A stretch of DNA of 64,000 nt, taken from NCBI GenBank assembly GCA_027382625.1, contig JAJKFJ010022697.1, positions 280,921 to 344,920 on the forward strand, written 5' to 3'. A model generated the notes under the pieces. That model was not told the origin of the DNA, did not search any database, and saw only the letters and a program-made list of their open reading frames with translations. This document shows, one piece after another, positions 30,601 through 42,483 of this stretch (position 1 is the first letter of the stretch; every line of letters starts with the position of its first letter). The position numbers and the translations under genes were made by a program. This DNA comes from Tetmemena sp. SeJ-2015. Taxonomy: Eukaryota > Ciliophora > Spirotrichea > Sporadotrichida > Oxytrichidae.

Positions 30601-32571
30601 GGGCTATATTATGAAAGAGAACCCTAAATGGATTGAGTGACTATAGTTGAAGAAGAGTTGGTACCATTATTTTGGATTGTTTGAATATTTGGATTCCCGA
30701 GTTTATTATATCGTCATTGTACTAATTCTGGAGCATATTGAAGGCCTTAAGTCTATGAAGATTCTTTGGAATCTAAACTGCTCCAAGTTAGAGCTTTGAC
30801 TATTTGAAAGATTATGATCGAAGATGGCCATATTATCTTGTGATATGTTAATCTTATTTCTTTCCATCTAACTTTATATTTCTACACTCTTTTTAGAAAC
30901 TTGTGTGATTAAGTTTTGAGTTTCATTATCTTGAATTGCTTTGGTAATAGGATCTACTTCCTTTCTAATTTTTGCTTTACCGTTATTGTTTATTCCTATT
31001 TTCTTGACTGAGACAGCTGATTTTAAGATATGTAAATTAAGGACTAGAGTAATAATTTGATTAAGCAAGTGGATTAGATAGTTGAATGGATGGCATGTGC
31101 TGAGAGTCTCCTGAGTCATGGTAAATTTTTCCATCTATAGTTTGGAACTTGCTGCCTGGCAAAATATTAATCTGGCTTTGGAAAGTCTCTGGCAGAGGAT
31201 TCATTTAAGACGGCTAAGCGCTATTCCCACTAGTCATGTAGTTATTGAAACATCTTTAAGTTTATTTGCAGGAATCTTGGGGAACTATCTCTTTTGGTTC
31301 CCAGATTGTCAGTTCCAATAAAAAAATATTAAATCAATTATAAATTACTTATTGCTAAATTTTCAGTAACTATTAAGGAAAAATATTAACTTTGATTGAA
31401 TGCTTAGTCCACTTACATCTGACGACATGGCATTGTTTTTAAGATTAGAGCTATACTAAAGAAGCATTTAGTAGCTCCTCCCTTGAGAATTACTGATCCT
31501 TTTTAAGTTAATCGATTTGACTTTGATTTATCTTGAAATAATTACTGATGCTCTACTTGTTTATCACAAACTATGCTGGCAGTTGTTAATTATTCGAATT
31601 ATCCTACGAGTTTTAGTTAGAACAAAACAGTAAACACAAAAAGTAAATAAAGATTAGAAGGATCTTAAAAGTAATTATTCTGCTGCTATTAAACTTAGAG
31701 CAGTTGCTGTTATTTTTATTTAGAGTAGAGACTTCCAAAACTTTTGACTCTGCTCATCTTTATGGTCTCAGCAGAGTGGGGTACTTATAAACCAAGTCCC
31801 TCTGATACTTGAGAGTTCAAAGATATCTGCTTATTAAGCAAAGCCTGAGAGGGAGCTAGTTATAGCTATAGTTAAGAGTTAGGATTAGCCAAGTGAGACA
31901 AGTGTAAAGGATTCGGATTTTGAGGGTAGTTGGGATGCATCAAACTCTCTGGGGTGAGCTAAGCAAGGGAAGAGTGAGACTAAGAGTTCACATTTAGCAA
32001 GTCAGGTCTCTGAATTCTTTCGCGTGCACTTGCCTTTTGCTTTTATACTTGCGAGTATTGGTGATGTGAGCTAGTTAGATTATTTGTAGATCCATTAGTG
32101 GGTTGATGAAATTTTGAATTTTTAATAGAGTTTGGAGTGGACTTCTGCAATATTTAGCTGAAGACAGGTGGTTCGATTGGGTTTTATTTTTTATTTTTTG
32201 AGTTGTCTTTTCGACTGCTATGATGATCTGTGCTTTGAGCGAGATGCCTTCTTTCGCTGGAGATTATGTTATGGCTTGCAACACTCACATTGCTGCCAAT
32301 ATTTCGGTCTTTGTCGGTCTCTTATCTTAAAATAATTGAATATATGAAATAGCATTATCTTTTGAATCGACTACTGGGTTGGCTGTCGGATTAGTCAGGG
32401 CCTCTTTTGGTGTTAAGCTAGCTGTTGGCCTGATAATAAAATGAAAGTGGAGAGATTGAGACTGGAGCCTCTGGGATTGAGTCTCTCAGTACTTTTAGGG
32501 TGAAGAGGTGAGCCTGCATTTTATTTATGTGAAGGGGCAGTGCTTATCTGTTTGTTAATTTCTTACTTCAT
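30601..32571 (-). CDS. Asn/Ser/Gln-rich low-complexity protein
   Basis: Likely start ATG 32569-32571; the 3' end is near 30600 but not fixed. The N-terminus reads MKQEINKQISTAPSHKQNAG and continues in a changed frame as RPTASLTPKEALTNPTANP, consistent with an 11 bp insert near 32425-32440 flanked by a 3 bp repeat. Later segments: SERRHLAQSTDHHSSRKD, HPNYPQNPNPLHLSHLANPN and, toward the end, GNPNIQTIQNNGTNSSST. There is no recognisable domain. Composition is like the protein at 27678-30006 and the cluster at 48914-55860. Several frame changes show more short IESs than I can border. Confidence 0.55.
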
Positions 32572-33025
32572 AAGCACATGCTTATTTGAAAAATACTCAT
32601 ACGCCTTTTTCATAAATTCACATTCTAATCATAGAAAAACTACTATATTTAACTATGGTTTATTTGTAAAATTATAATTAAGCACAAGGGAAATCACTCA
32701 CACAAACAGTATATACTTAATCATTGAAAGCATTAAATGAAAGTAATTTATAATCAGATAGACCAAATATCAACACCTTAAAATTAAATAAAGCCTCAAA
32801 TAGATTACCGTTTGAGCAATATTATTATTCTGAGATTTTATTCATAAACTGATTTAACAACAATTTCCAACAATGTTTTTGAAGTTAAAATTACAATAAT
32901 TCTCATTAGTAAAAGGAATTTGTATTTTTAATTATATGAAGATAACTTAAATTATTTTTATATAGATTATTTTTGTTAAAAGAGTTTGTGGAATAATATC
33001 TATATAATTAAATTAGTAGAGCGAT
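32572..33025. other. Divergent intergenic region
   Basis: AT-rich region between the starts of the Asn-rich gene and V-ATPase subunit G; presumably holds both promoters. Confidence 0.55.
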
Positions 33026-33549
33026 ATGGAGCAAAACCTTCAAGAGCTGCTTAAGGCTGAAAACGAAGTCAACAAGAAAGTCTCTGAGGCCCTCAACAGA
33101 AAGTACTCTCTCTTTTCCTTTTAACCCTTTGCCTAGGAATGCACGTCTAAAGTCCATCAAGGATGAGGCCGAGAAAGGACCTTCACTCTAATAGCAATCA
33201 ATTATAGATTATAATTGAATTGGAATGAATTGCCCAATGGAGAGTCGACAAGGAGGCTGAGTACCAGAGAGAACTTGCAAGAGTAAGTTTGCGCCTTTAT
33301 CTAATATCCTTGTTCCATGGCTCACTCTAAATCTCTTGTAGCTTAAGCTTAAAATCAATGAGGAGGACACTAACGACGCCAACTCTGAACAGAAAGACAT
33401 GGACAACATCCAAAGAGATTTCCAGAGAAACAAGGAAGCATATATCAATGATTATAATATATGAAAAGGAATAGGTGATTGACTTGCTTGTGAAGAATGT
33501 GTTGAGCGTGAACATCGAAATCCCCAAGGTCGTGAAGGGAGCTTTCTGA
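33026..33549 (+). CDS. ATP6V1G: V-type proton ATPase subunit G
   Basis: A peripheral-stalk subunit of the V1 sector. ATG 33026, TGA 33547-33549. MEQNLQELLKAENEVNKKVS and NRKNARLKSIKDEAE form the conserved N-terminal helix, followed by QWRVDKEAEYQRELARLKLK; the end is KNVLSVNIEIPKVVKGAF. The length of about 115 residues is normal for the family. Introns at 33103-33136 and 33283-33341. One IES at 33438-33471 is firm. A second one of about 55 bp between 33172 and 33234, within the helix after DEAE, is needed to avoid TGA but its borders are ambiguous. Confidence 0.9.
33438..33471. other. IES, 34 bp, pointer AAGGAA
   Basis: AAGGAA at 33432-33437 and 33466-33471. Removal joins DFQRNKE to QVIDLLVKNVLS in V-ATPase subunit G. 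Confidence 0.85.
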
Positions 33550-35190
33550 GGCAGACACGCTCGATGCAGCTGAGCCATCACTGCATCTCGTAGTTTGAAC
33601 AGAGACATCAAGTAATGAGATAGTGGATTTGATGAGAGAGTACAACCAGAGTTCGCATTAAGTCAGACCAGAAACAGCTATATCAGATTCTACCCCACAT
33701 CTATCTTATTTCAATATCAGCTGTAGTATTAATATACTTTATTTTAATACAAATTATTTTTATTATTTAATGAGTGGAGTGTGTTTGTATTTCTCAAATC
33801 TTATTATTTTAAGATGATATTTATTAATTATAAAAATGATTTATTAAATTATAAAAAACAATTTATTTAAGACGCTAAATGGGTTTTGGGAATAAAATCT
33901 AGTCAAATAAGGTTTCAATTTTTTTATTCGCTTGAGCTATTGGGCTTAATATTTTACCATTCTTACTGTCTTTTTTTGTAGAATAGATATGACTTTTTCC
34001 TTACAAAACTTTGGATATAGAAAAACCTAATAAATTGAAACAAATATAGAGTTTAAATATAGTTGATTATATTTTGGTTATTTTTTGAATAGAGGATATT
34101 TTGCTTAAATCTTGCATATATTATTTTAGTTGATAAAAATGATAATGAATAAGACTCTCTTTTATATTTCTCATCAAACTGATCTTAAATTCTCTGGTTT
34201 CCTTTAAAGATTCCTACAGTCAAATCAATCTCTATCACTAACATCTGCATAAAGAGCACCTTACTCAATTTCATAAACTAATCAAGCTAATAAATAACAA
34301 TTGAAAAATAGGAACAATTTTCCTTCAAGAAATAACAGCAGCACTCAAAACAATCTCATTCAACAAACTATTAAATTATTTAAAAGATCTTAATGAATAA
34401 TTAGCCAATTATTACAATTATATGAATAATTTCTGCTTTTATATTTTCATCTTCTTCTTATTTGCCAGTAAATAATAAATCTCTAAAAATTTTGCTTTTA
34501 ATATTAAAAATTTGTAAAAAACAGCTTAAAATATTGAAGAGAATAAATAACCTTGAAGAATACTGATCTCTCTCGATAAAATGTTCGAATCAAAAAAATC
34601 ATCAAGACTTATTATAAATTTTGTTGAGAAGAGATATTATGATAACTTAAGATATTTTAATTACTCTTAATATTTTTATTAAATTATTTAGCACCGCTAA
34701 ATTAAATCAAGAGTTAAAATTTTCTAATTTCTCTAAAGTGCCTTCTCCTGATTTCAATTTCAAAGATCATAAATCAAATGCAAGAATTATTAACTAGAGA
34801 GACAATTCACCCAAACAGGCATCTTAATTTTATTATCAGCTGAAGAGATGCAAATAATATAGCAGCTAGGTCAGATCTAAAAGAAATTAAAAATTGAAAC
34901 ATTATAATATAGCATAATTTTATAATATGTATTCTATTCTTCACTAATTTAAACAAAAGTTAAGAAAACAGTATTTGATATTTGTAAATATTAATTGAAC
35001 ATTTCTATTCATTGAAAAAATAAGTGGAAAAGAGCTTATAATAATTTAATAGTCAAGTAAGTAAATTAATCAAACTCACAGGATAAACTTTTTAATTGAT
35101 TAAATTACAAAATATCCCAATACCAATAAAGATAAAGAGTTTAAATAATAAAATAATTTTATAAATAATATTTAATTTTTGAACTTATAA
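33550..35190. other. Mostly AT-rich, weak coding hints
   Basis: Positions 34210-34400 have polar open codons (NSSTQNNLIQQ) that might be an N-terminal segment of the next gene. The rest is AT-rich without support. Confidence 0.4.
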
Positions 35191-36680
35191 GAAATTGAAT
35201 GAAGAACTAGCTCTGGTAAAATCTAATAACTAAACTTATAGCAATAATGAAGGAAAAGTGGATTGCTTTGAATTTCTCAAGGAAGTAATAGAGATATATA
35301 GCAGCTTTAAGAAGTCAGTGTCTGATTAAAATATTGCTCAAGAAGTAATAAGATTGCCTGAGTTCAAAACACTTTTGGAAGACATCAGTAATCATGGACT
35401 AATGAGCTTGAACTTGCTTGAAGAGTTACAAAATTATATGCCACATCGTGATAGCAAAGTTAATAGGATGCTCTAACAAACGGCTGCACATATATTTTAA
35501 AAGCAACTCAATCAAATTTTACTATTAGAAAATGCTTAGATGGAAGAACAAAATTTATATTTTTAATGTCTATAAGTATTTCACAAAACTCATTACAAAA
35601 TACTAGCCAACCTTTTCTTCAGAAACTGCTTAAATTTATGATAACTCAATATCATAGTAAATATTTTATAGAGCAATAATTTAAATTATACAAATGATAG
35701 TATTTTACTATGAAAGTATAATGTAGACGAGCTAAGAATTTGGAAATTTTCTTTAAATAGCTCAATTAGCATCCAAGTAAGAAATATACATATGATTCTT
35801 ATTATTTTAGGCACTTTTAGAAGCAAGGATATAATTTATGATTTTTATGAATTATAATTATACTAAATTTATGGCTTATTTCATATTTCGGTTAACTCTC
35901 ATAAATGTCTTTGATAGCTTTATTGATTGATCTCCTTACAATTATCGTATTTCAATTTGTATTTTTATTATCTAATATATTACTAAACAATATTTCTGAT
36001 TTAAGTTTAAGTAATAAATGTAAATAATAAGGACTGCAGAGTAATTTGAGGAATTTTGATAAAACAGCTCTCGAAATGATAAGCCATTTTACAGATCAAG
36101 CTTTAAAATCAAAGGATTTAAATGAAGAATCCCTTCGCAAATGCATGCTTTACCTTGCTCTAGTTTCAAAAAATCATTAACTAAACAATTATAATGATGA
36201 AACTGTTAACAAAGTAAGTGCATATAATATATAAATAAAAATAACAGATTTTATCTAAAGGTTTAAAAGAATATTAAACTACTGCAAAACAAAATAAATA
36301 ATATTTTACCAAAAGGTTTATAATTGATAATCGAATTTATATTTGGGTGTAACTTAAATTTATATTATAGAATGAGGATGAAAAAACTTTAGAGCATTCT
36401 TAATCTAATTTAAATATAGGCTTTAACTGCAATAATGAGACTTTGCTCTAAGTACGACATAAGTGGAATGGAATAGAAGACTTTAAACTACTTAATTATT
36501 TTGATGGGAAAATGCAACATCTATTGCGAAGACATTCTCCAGCTTCTTTATTTATTATAGCAGATATTTGCGATATTTGTGGAAAGGTTGCAGGCACAAT
36601 ATATTGAAAGTGTAGATATTGCTGAACACCTTTACGCATTCATAAATGTTTATATACAAATATATTTTGACTCAATAATT
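35191..36680 (+). CDS. Unknown protein ending in a C1-like zinc motif
   Basis: Three open blocks on the plus strand separated by AT-rich sequence. 35205-35560 includes NEGKVDCFEFLKEVIEIYSS and LLEELQNYMPHRDSKVNRM. 36045-36215 includes MISHFTDQALKSKDLNEESL. 36370-36660 includes RHKWNGIEDFKLLNYFDGK and then a cysteine cluster, ICDICGKVAGTIY, KCRYC, PLRIHKC. The Cys/His spacing resembles C1/DC1-type zinc fingers. Two TGA codons sit inside this cluster (36605-36607 and 36623-36625), so either the gene ends there, further segments are missing, or the copy is broken. Borders between blocks were not resolved. Confidence 0.5.
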
Positions 36681-37520
36681 TAATACAGTATTATTAAATT
36701 TAAGTAAAAGTGAGCAACTTTTTTAGTGTATGCTTTTTTATCTGAAAAATAAAGAGCATGAACATTTCTATATTTAAATTTTAGATGGACAAGAAATTTT
36801 ATTTTTATATGAAATCTGTTAAATTTTAAATGATCTTAATTTATAATATCAAGCTATTTTAATTTAACGTATAGCTATTCTTTTTATTTTAAGAATATAA
36901 AATTGTTTTTAAATTGAGTAAAATATCTTATATAAATGATTCATGAATGTACGATTCCTAGACAAAGATAAATTGGAGTAAATTATGCCTTAATTGATGC
37001 AAATATTCAATTCTCCGATCACTACAACCTAAGATATCCACACAAATACTTCATCATCATCAAATTATTTATCCCAAGAATCTATTTATGATTATCGCTT
37101 AAAATTTAAGCAAATTATTTATAGCGAAAATTAATATTTTTGGTTCTTCATTAAAAATTTATTTTTGACCCCTTATATATTTAATTGATAAAAACTAAAT
37201 TAAATAATTTTATTACAGAGAAAATTAAAGAATCTTTAATTAAATTTGTCTTAATATATTAACAATATATAAAAGCTATCATGAAATTAAACTCCATAAC
37301 ATTTATATACTCAGAATCTTCCTCTATTATATTTTAGGATGCTTTTCTTAATTGAACTTTTGTTTGATTATATTTGCTAATCTCACAACGAGGAATCTAC
37401 AATATCAAAATAGAAGTATCAGTTTAAAGATGTGATTAATATGGGTTTAAGTAATGAATTAATTTATTACTAGTTTGTATCTCACTCACTGCTCGGAAAT
37501 AGTGCCAAAATCATATTTCA
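36681..37520. other. AT-rich intergenic region
   Basis: About 840 bp without supported features; it ends in an (AAT)n run at 37521-37550. Confidence 0.5.
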
Positions 37521-37550
37521 ATAATAATAATATAATAATAATAATAACGC
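37521..37550. repeat. AAT microsatellite
   Basis: A run of AAT units with one interruption, directly beside the GC-richer island. Confidence 0.8.
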
Positions 37551-39070
37551 ATGTTAGACGAGCGGACGTCTTGCGTATTATATGTTAAACTTAAGAGGGC
37601 CAAGGCCCTCCGTGTTAAAGAAACAGTATAAGCTAATCAAACATACTGTCATCTGTCTGATCTCTCTGTCTGTTTTCCTCTTCACTCTGTGATCTTTTTT
37701 CCCACAGAGCTGTCTTTCGGCGCACTCATAACACTCCGCCATTTCCAGGTTGTCTTTATCTCTTCTTCGTATCTCTTGATTATCGCCTTAGCCTCTTTCC
37801 AGTTCAATATGAAGGCTTTCTTGATCTTATAAACCATTCATAATTCATCATTTTCTTGAGGTTGTGTTTTTCTTTCTAGGCGCTGTTCCATAATGGGTTC
37901 ATGGGTTGTTGTATTAAATATAATTGAAATTAGGTCTTGAGTTACAGTGTTTTTGGTAACCTATTTAACACACCCTGTAATCCATATCTCCATTTCTCTG
38001 AGATTTTTGAAGTTAGAGTAGCGAGTTTCCAGCTACGATATATCATTGTTCAATACCGAGCTATCAGAGGAGATGTTATCAGCATCAACCGGTTCTTTAG
38101 TCTTTTCCCACATAGGCAGGAATTCGTATACAAGCGGTAAGGATGCTCTCCTGATATTAGATTGTTTTTCCTCCTCTATTTCTTGCTTAATTTCTTTGAT
38201 TGACAACTGGTTCTTAACTTACTAGTTGCTGTTAGGTTAGTTGATTACAGCTTCTGACTTCTTTCTTACTGTTTGTTTTAGCTTCTATTCATTGGCTTGG
38301 GCTTGTTTGAGTTTGTTTTCCTTGATTTCTTAGGATATCTTAAGCCTCTCTTTTTCCATGTTTTGTAGGTAAGCTAATGTGTCATATAAGGGTCTTTCCT
38401 GATTATCCACTTTATCACCGATGGTGGTAGTGTCTATCATAAAGGCGTCATCTATTTCAAAGTTAAGTCTTCTGTTGAAAGGTATCTCTTAGTTAATAGT
38501 AGACGGTTATACCCTACTGATCTGTTGTTAGGTCAGAATCTGATCGGGCTGATCAGATTCTGTTCTTTGTGACGTCATGACTTATTGGGGGTACTAAATA
38601 GGACCGCGTATCTTTGGTTGATAAACCTACTAAATAGGAGCAGTCACTATGGCGTCTTTCTGAGGTGGGGCCTTTAATACAGGCGACTTGGGTTTGTTCA
38701 ATTCCTCAGTGTTCCAGATCTTTTGGACAGTTTTAGAAGTCTCTAGTGAGTTAGGTTGGGTCTTTGAGGGTCTCGACCATCTTTTGACTTGGTTCCGGTA
38801 TTTTTGGATGTTTTGTGAGACCGTTGGGATGAAGAAGGACATCAGGGTCCTAAGTAGGTAGCTTGTGTTTCTTTGTCTAAAAAGCTTAACCAATATCCCT
38901 GGTAGACCACCAATGAGATTACTCGATCCAGTTCTTTAAGATAGGAGAGTTATCCATTGCCACGCGACCGCTTAATGCCATTTTGGTATAGCATTGTTGT
39001 ATTAGGGTCGGAGTTGAGAGTAATTCGTCATTTCGTTCTAGTTACGAACGGGCACTCGATCAACTTTCTA
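37551..39070. mobile_element. GC-richer transposon-like island
   Basis: Base composition rises sharply above the flanks. It contains a long minus-strand open region and two perfect short palindromes: GAGGGCC-AA-GGCCCTC at 37595-37610, and 12 bp arms at 38536-38547 and 38553-38564 with a 5 bp loop. I found no long terminal repeats. A germline-limited transposon or its remnant is the likeliest reading, but no transposase or polymerase motif is visible. Confidence 0.5.
37830..39010 (-). CDS. Element-encoded coiled-coil ORF
   Basis: With UAR as Gln, a minus-strand frame stays open for about 350 codons from about 38893 to a TGA near 37835. It contains NIQKYRNQVKRWSRPSKTQ, an acidic/hydrophobic block RRLNFEIDDAFMIDTTTIGD, a long coiled coil (LAYLQNMEKERLKISQEIKE), and REMEIWITGCVKQVT. 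A separate downstream frame (37640-37830) holds CYECAERQLCGKKDH, a possible C-x2-C-x5-C-x4-H zinc motif. An upstream frame near 38890-39020 (MLYQNGIKRSRG) may be the N-terminus after a frameshift. No known family is recognised. Confidence 0.45.
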
Positions 39071-39340
39071 ATTTAATAATTAATATAATTATATTTCAAT
39101 AAGCTATTAGAAACAACTGCAAGACTTCTTCATGAAGGACAAATCACAAATTAGTTGGACCTTAAAGCAGTTATTACATTTATATACCAGAAACTTAACT
39201 TAATCCACATAAATTTGGGGTAAATTTGTAAATAAAACTTATTTATAATTACTTAAAATAAAAATCTTATTATATTGAATCTATAATTAAAGTTAGTGAT
39301 ACCTTCTCGTATTTGATAGCAAGTGGCTATTATAAATAAG
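39071..39340. other. AT-rich spacer
   Basis: No supported feature. Confidence 0.45.
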
Positions 39341-40260
39341 ATGAGTAGAATTAGCCTACGTGCTAGAAACTTGTGGACTCAGTGGATAAAGAGAAAGACA
39401 AAGAAAGGATTTCAAAACTACTCCATCTTAAGACAAAAATCTGGCATGTTTATTTTACTAAACCAGAACCTCTCAAAAAGAAGATAAGTTTCTTATCGTC
39501 CTGTAAAAAGTTCTTTCTAAACTTCAAAACTCAACAAATACCAAAAGCAAAATATAATCAGAAATAAAAGGCAAGGAAGACGAAAACATCATCAGCTAGT
39601 ATACTTTCAAGAAGTTCGTTTCTGATTTCTATATCAAAGATTTATATTTAAGTTTTTATTCAAATAATTATTGCTTAAGACATTGATTGTATTGTGGAGT
39701 TATTTGGACCTTCCCACTATCTCAAGGTTTTTCAGAGTTAAGTTCAGCAAATAGAATCTAAATTTAAAAGAAGTAACAATGATAGGGATGAAAGTATAGA
39801 CTAGAAAAAGGAGACTGGCCTAACAGGCTCATATTTTTTAATATAGATGTATCAATCTTTTTCATTCTATAAAGGGGATAAAAATTCTGTAATTTTATTT
39901 GGAAGTTTTTTAAATTATTAAGGAAAAATGATTGAAGAATGTTTAATTTAAATAAGGCGTAGAAGATTACTTGGTGGTGAGTAAGACCTTGAGCCGAAGA
40001 TCTTTGCACAAGATTGAGTTCTACAAGCAATATAATTAGAAATCTCTTATCATAGACTATAGGTAAATTCAAGAGTAAGGATTAGATAGTGAAGCACTAG
40101 CTAAATCAATCAAGAGTATTTTTTAATTTTAAGAGGAAGATCTTAAGGAATCAAAAATAACACAATCACGTTGTTTGAGTATTTTAACTTTATCAAAATA
40201 GTTAATTACAGCAATTTAAATAGATAACAACTTAATTTTGTACAGAAAAGAATTTAATAA
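39341..40260 (+). CDS. Unknown small basic protein or upstream segments of the transporter
   Basis: Two coding-like blocks on the plus strand. 39370-39620 includes DSVDKEKDKERISKLLHLK and KKKISFLSSCKKFFLNF. 39957-40200 includes EDYLVVSKTLSRRSLHKIEF and QGLDSEALAKSIKSI. The second block stays open into the ATG at 40301, so it could be an N-terminal extension of the transporter rather than a separate gene. No domain recognised. Confidence 0.35.
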
Positions 40261-40300
40261 AAAATTAGCGTCTATCTATTTTGTCATAATAATAATATTT

Positions 40301-42483
40301 ATGGAAGAAATAAAAGAACCACTAGTGGCTTAATCTATCCTATAAGATTAATAAGACAAAACCATGGAGAGTGACTTAGAGCCAATAGTTTACCAAACTT
40401 AATTGAATTAAGAAAACGAGGACTTATTCATTCAAAAGTCAGTTCATTTTTCTTTAGATTCATAAAAGACGATACTCATCTCAAAAGTGATTCTATAGGA
40501 GCAATAAATATGAATTTCGAAGATGAATAGCAAGAGCTACTGCTTTCAGAAAAGAGTAGGAGTTAAATGATGCATTTATATCTCTTTATTCTTCAGCCTC
40601 TGATTAGATGATCACTATAAATGAAACGACAACTAATACTCTTGATGACTCAATAGACTCAAGATCATCCCAAAATAGTATAAAACGAAATCCAAAAGGA
40701 GTGATGCATCCTAGTAGAGATGATCTAAAAAGAGATGACATAGTTTCCAGACAATCCTTGAATTGTAAGTTAGAACGATAATCCGAATTCATTTTTTCAC
40801 CTAGAGATTTTCTTAATTTAAACTTGTAGCACTTTCTAGAAGATCTTTCTTACAGAGAAACTTTACTAGGATGGGTAATGGAAGTCTGAGAGGTAGTATA
40901 TTTAGCATGTGCGCCTCAGCAATTGGGACAGGTGTCCTGACGTTTCCAAAAGTCTTTGAAGAAAATGGATGGGTGTTTGGATTCATGATGATCTTAATGG
41001 GAGCAATAAGCAACTATTGGTCTAAAATAAATTTAATGTAATTTATTAGATGATGGTCGTTGTATATGCTAGTCCAAAGAGCTAGACATCACAATTTGTA
41101 TAGCTATAATGAAATAGCTGAAAAAGCAGGTGGCCCATTTTTAATGAGAATACTCCAGATAAGTATCCTTATTTATATATTTGCCAACTGCTTGGCTTGC
41201 ACAATTTAATAAGAAATAAATTATTCAATAGTGAGTAAGTAATTTTTTGTATGTGTAACTTTTTAAGTGAGTCAAATCGTTTTGGGATTATTTTTGGACA
41301 TGGGAGTACATCCTGATGCAATAGGAACTGTAGACGGTCCTCTCACTGCATTTAAGGCTTTTGTGCCTATAATACTAGTTTCTTTTATCGTTTTTCCTCT
41401 TTCATTAAGGATGGAATAAAATTTGTCTCCTATAAACAAATCATAAAATAACAATAGCATCTTTCGTAATAACAAATGTATTGTAGAATCTTTGTTTGAA
41501 CTTATTAATTAACTTTTAACTTAATTTATTGATCTTACTGATCAACTTTTTATTAAATTCCATTTTATTTAAAGAAACACAAAAATTACTTTATATGTAT
41601 CTCATAATGAGGGAAATGTCCAAAATCAGGTACATTTAAAATAAAATATTGCTTTAGGATCAGTAATCTCTTTGGCTATTACTCTTACTGTGGTTATTTT
41701 TGAAACTCCCTTTTATGTTAGAGACTTTTACCCTATTTTGACTGAAGAGGAGCGATAAATATACTATGCGTGTCCCTCTTTTTCCTTTTTCAGCGGTATT
41801 GGTATCGTATTTTTTGCCTATACTAACCAGACTCAGTTGATTCCTGTTTATAATGAGCTAGACAACCCTATTAAAAGGAGAATAATTAAAGTAATTACCA
41901 GAAGTACTTTTATAACTAGTCTCTTCTATTTGCTAATGGCTATGTTTGGATATTTCTCTACTCTAGGACGAACTCCCTCCATCATTCTTTCAAGAGAGTC
42001 TCTTCCATCTATGCCCACTGATTTCTTCATGATTTTCTCACAGGTCTGTGTTCTGGTGGTTATGGTTGCCAATCAAGTGACGAATTTCATGCCTTTCCGA
42101 ACCAATTTATTCTCTCTTCTCTATGAGCATGACGATATCAGCAAGAAGCAAAACATTATTATGACTGGAACTTTCTATACCATCATCATAATAATCTCAA
42201 TCGTATTTCCTGACGTGATTTCCGTGCTTGGTATCTTTGGAGGACTGACATCTACAACTATCTGCTACATCATTCCTGGTAAATTTGTCTATTCTTCTTC
42301 TTATCTGAGTTTATAGTTTATTGCTATATAAAGCTGAGAAATATGGGAGACTAGTGGAGCTCATTTAAGAATATGCTATCAATCATATTCTTCGCAGTGC
42401 TGGTGTTCTTCGGATTGATGTCTATCGTAATGAACTTCGTTAAAATTGCAGACCCAGACTCTAAACTATTTGTCTGCCATTGA
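40301..42483 (+). CDS. AAAP/SLC38-type amino-acid transporter 1
   Basis: A membrane carrier of the amino acid/auxin permease family. ATG 40301, TGA 42481-42483. A polar N-terminus of about 150 residues (KEPLVAQSILQDQQ; DSRSSQNSIKRNPKG) is followed by the first helix with the family signature RGSIFSMCASAIGTGVLTFP, then GWVFGFMMILMGAIS, helices with ILIYIFANCLACT and FVPIILVSFIVFPLSL, SLAITLTVVIFE, SFFSGIGIVFFAYTNQTQLI, RSTFITSLFYLLMAMFGYF, VCVLVVMVANQVTNFMPF, TGTFYTIIIIISIVFP, and the last helix MLSIIFFAVLVFFGLMSIVM. About 11 helices, as expected. Intron at 42279-42316. IESs at 41023-41058, 41237-41272 and 41417-41615; smaller frame shifts near 40440-40600 and 41645 are unresolved. Confidence 0.88.
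41023..41058. other. IES, 36 bp, pointer TGGTC
   Basis: TGGTC at 41018-41022 and 41054-41058. Removal joins GAISNYWS to LYMLVQRARHHN and drops an in-frame TGA. Confidence 0.8.
41237..41272. other. IES, 36 bp, in-frame, pointer GTGAGT
   Basis: GTGAGT at 41231-41236 and 41267-41272. The insert is a multiple of three without TGA, so its loss is inferred from the repeat and from AT-rich content in a helix loop (INYSIVS joined to QIVLGLF). Confidence 0.65.
41417..41615. other. IES, 199 bp, pointer GGAA
   Basis: GGAA at 41413-41416 and 41612-41615. Removal joins FPLSLRME to MSKIR in frame. Confidence 0.75.

Noticed and set aside
37521..37550. AAT run as possible telomere or CRISPR-like repeat
   Set aside because: Simple microsatellite; no spacers and no C4A4 telomere unit.
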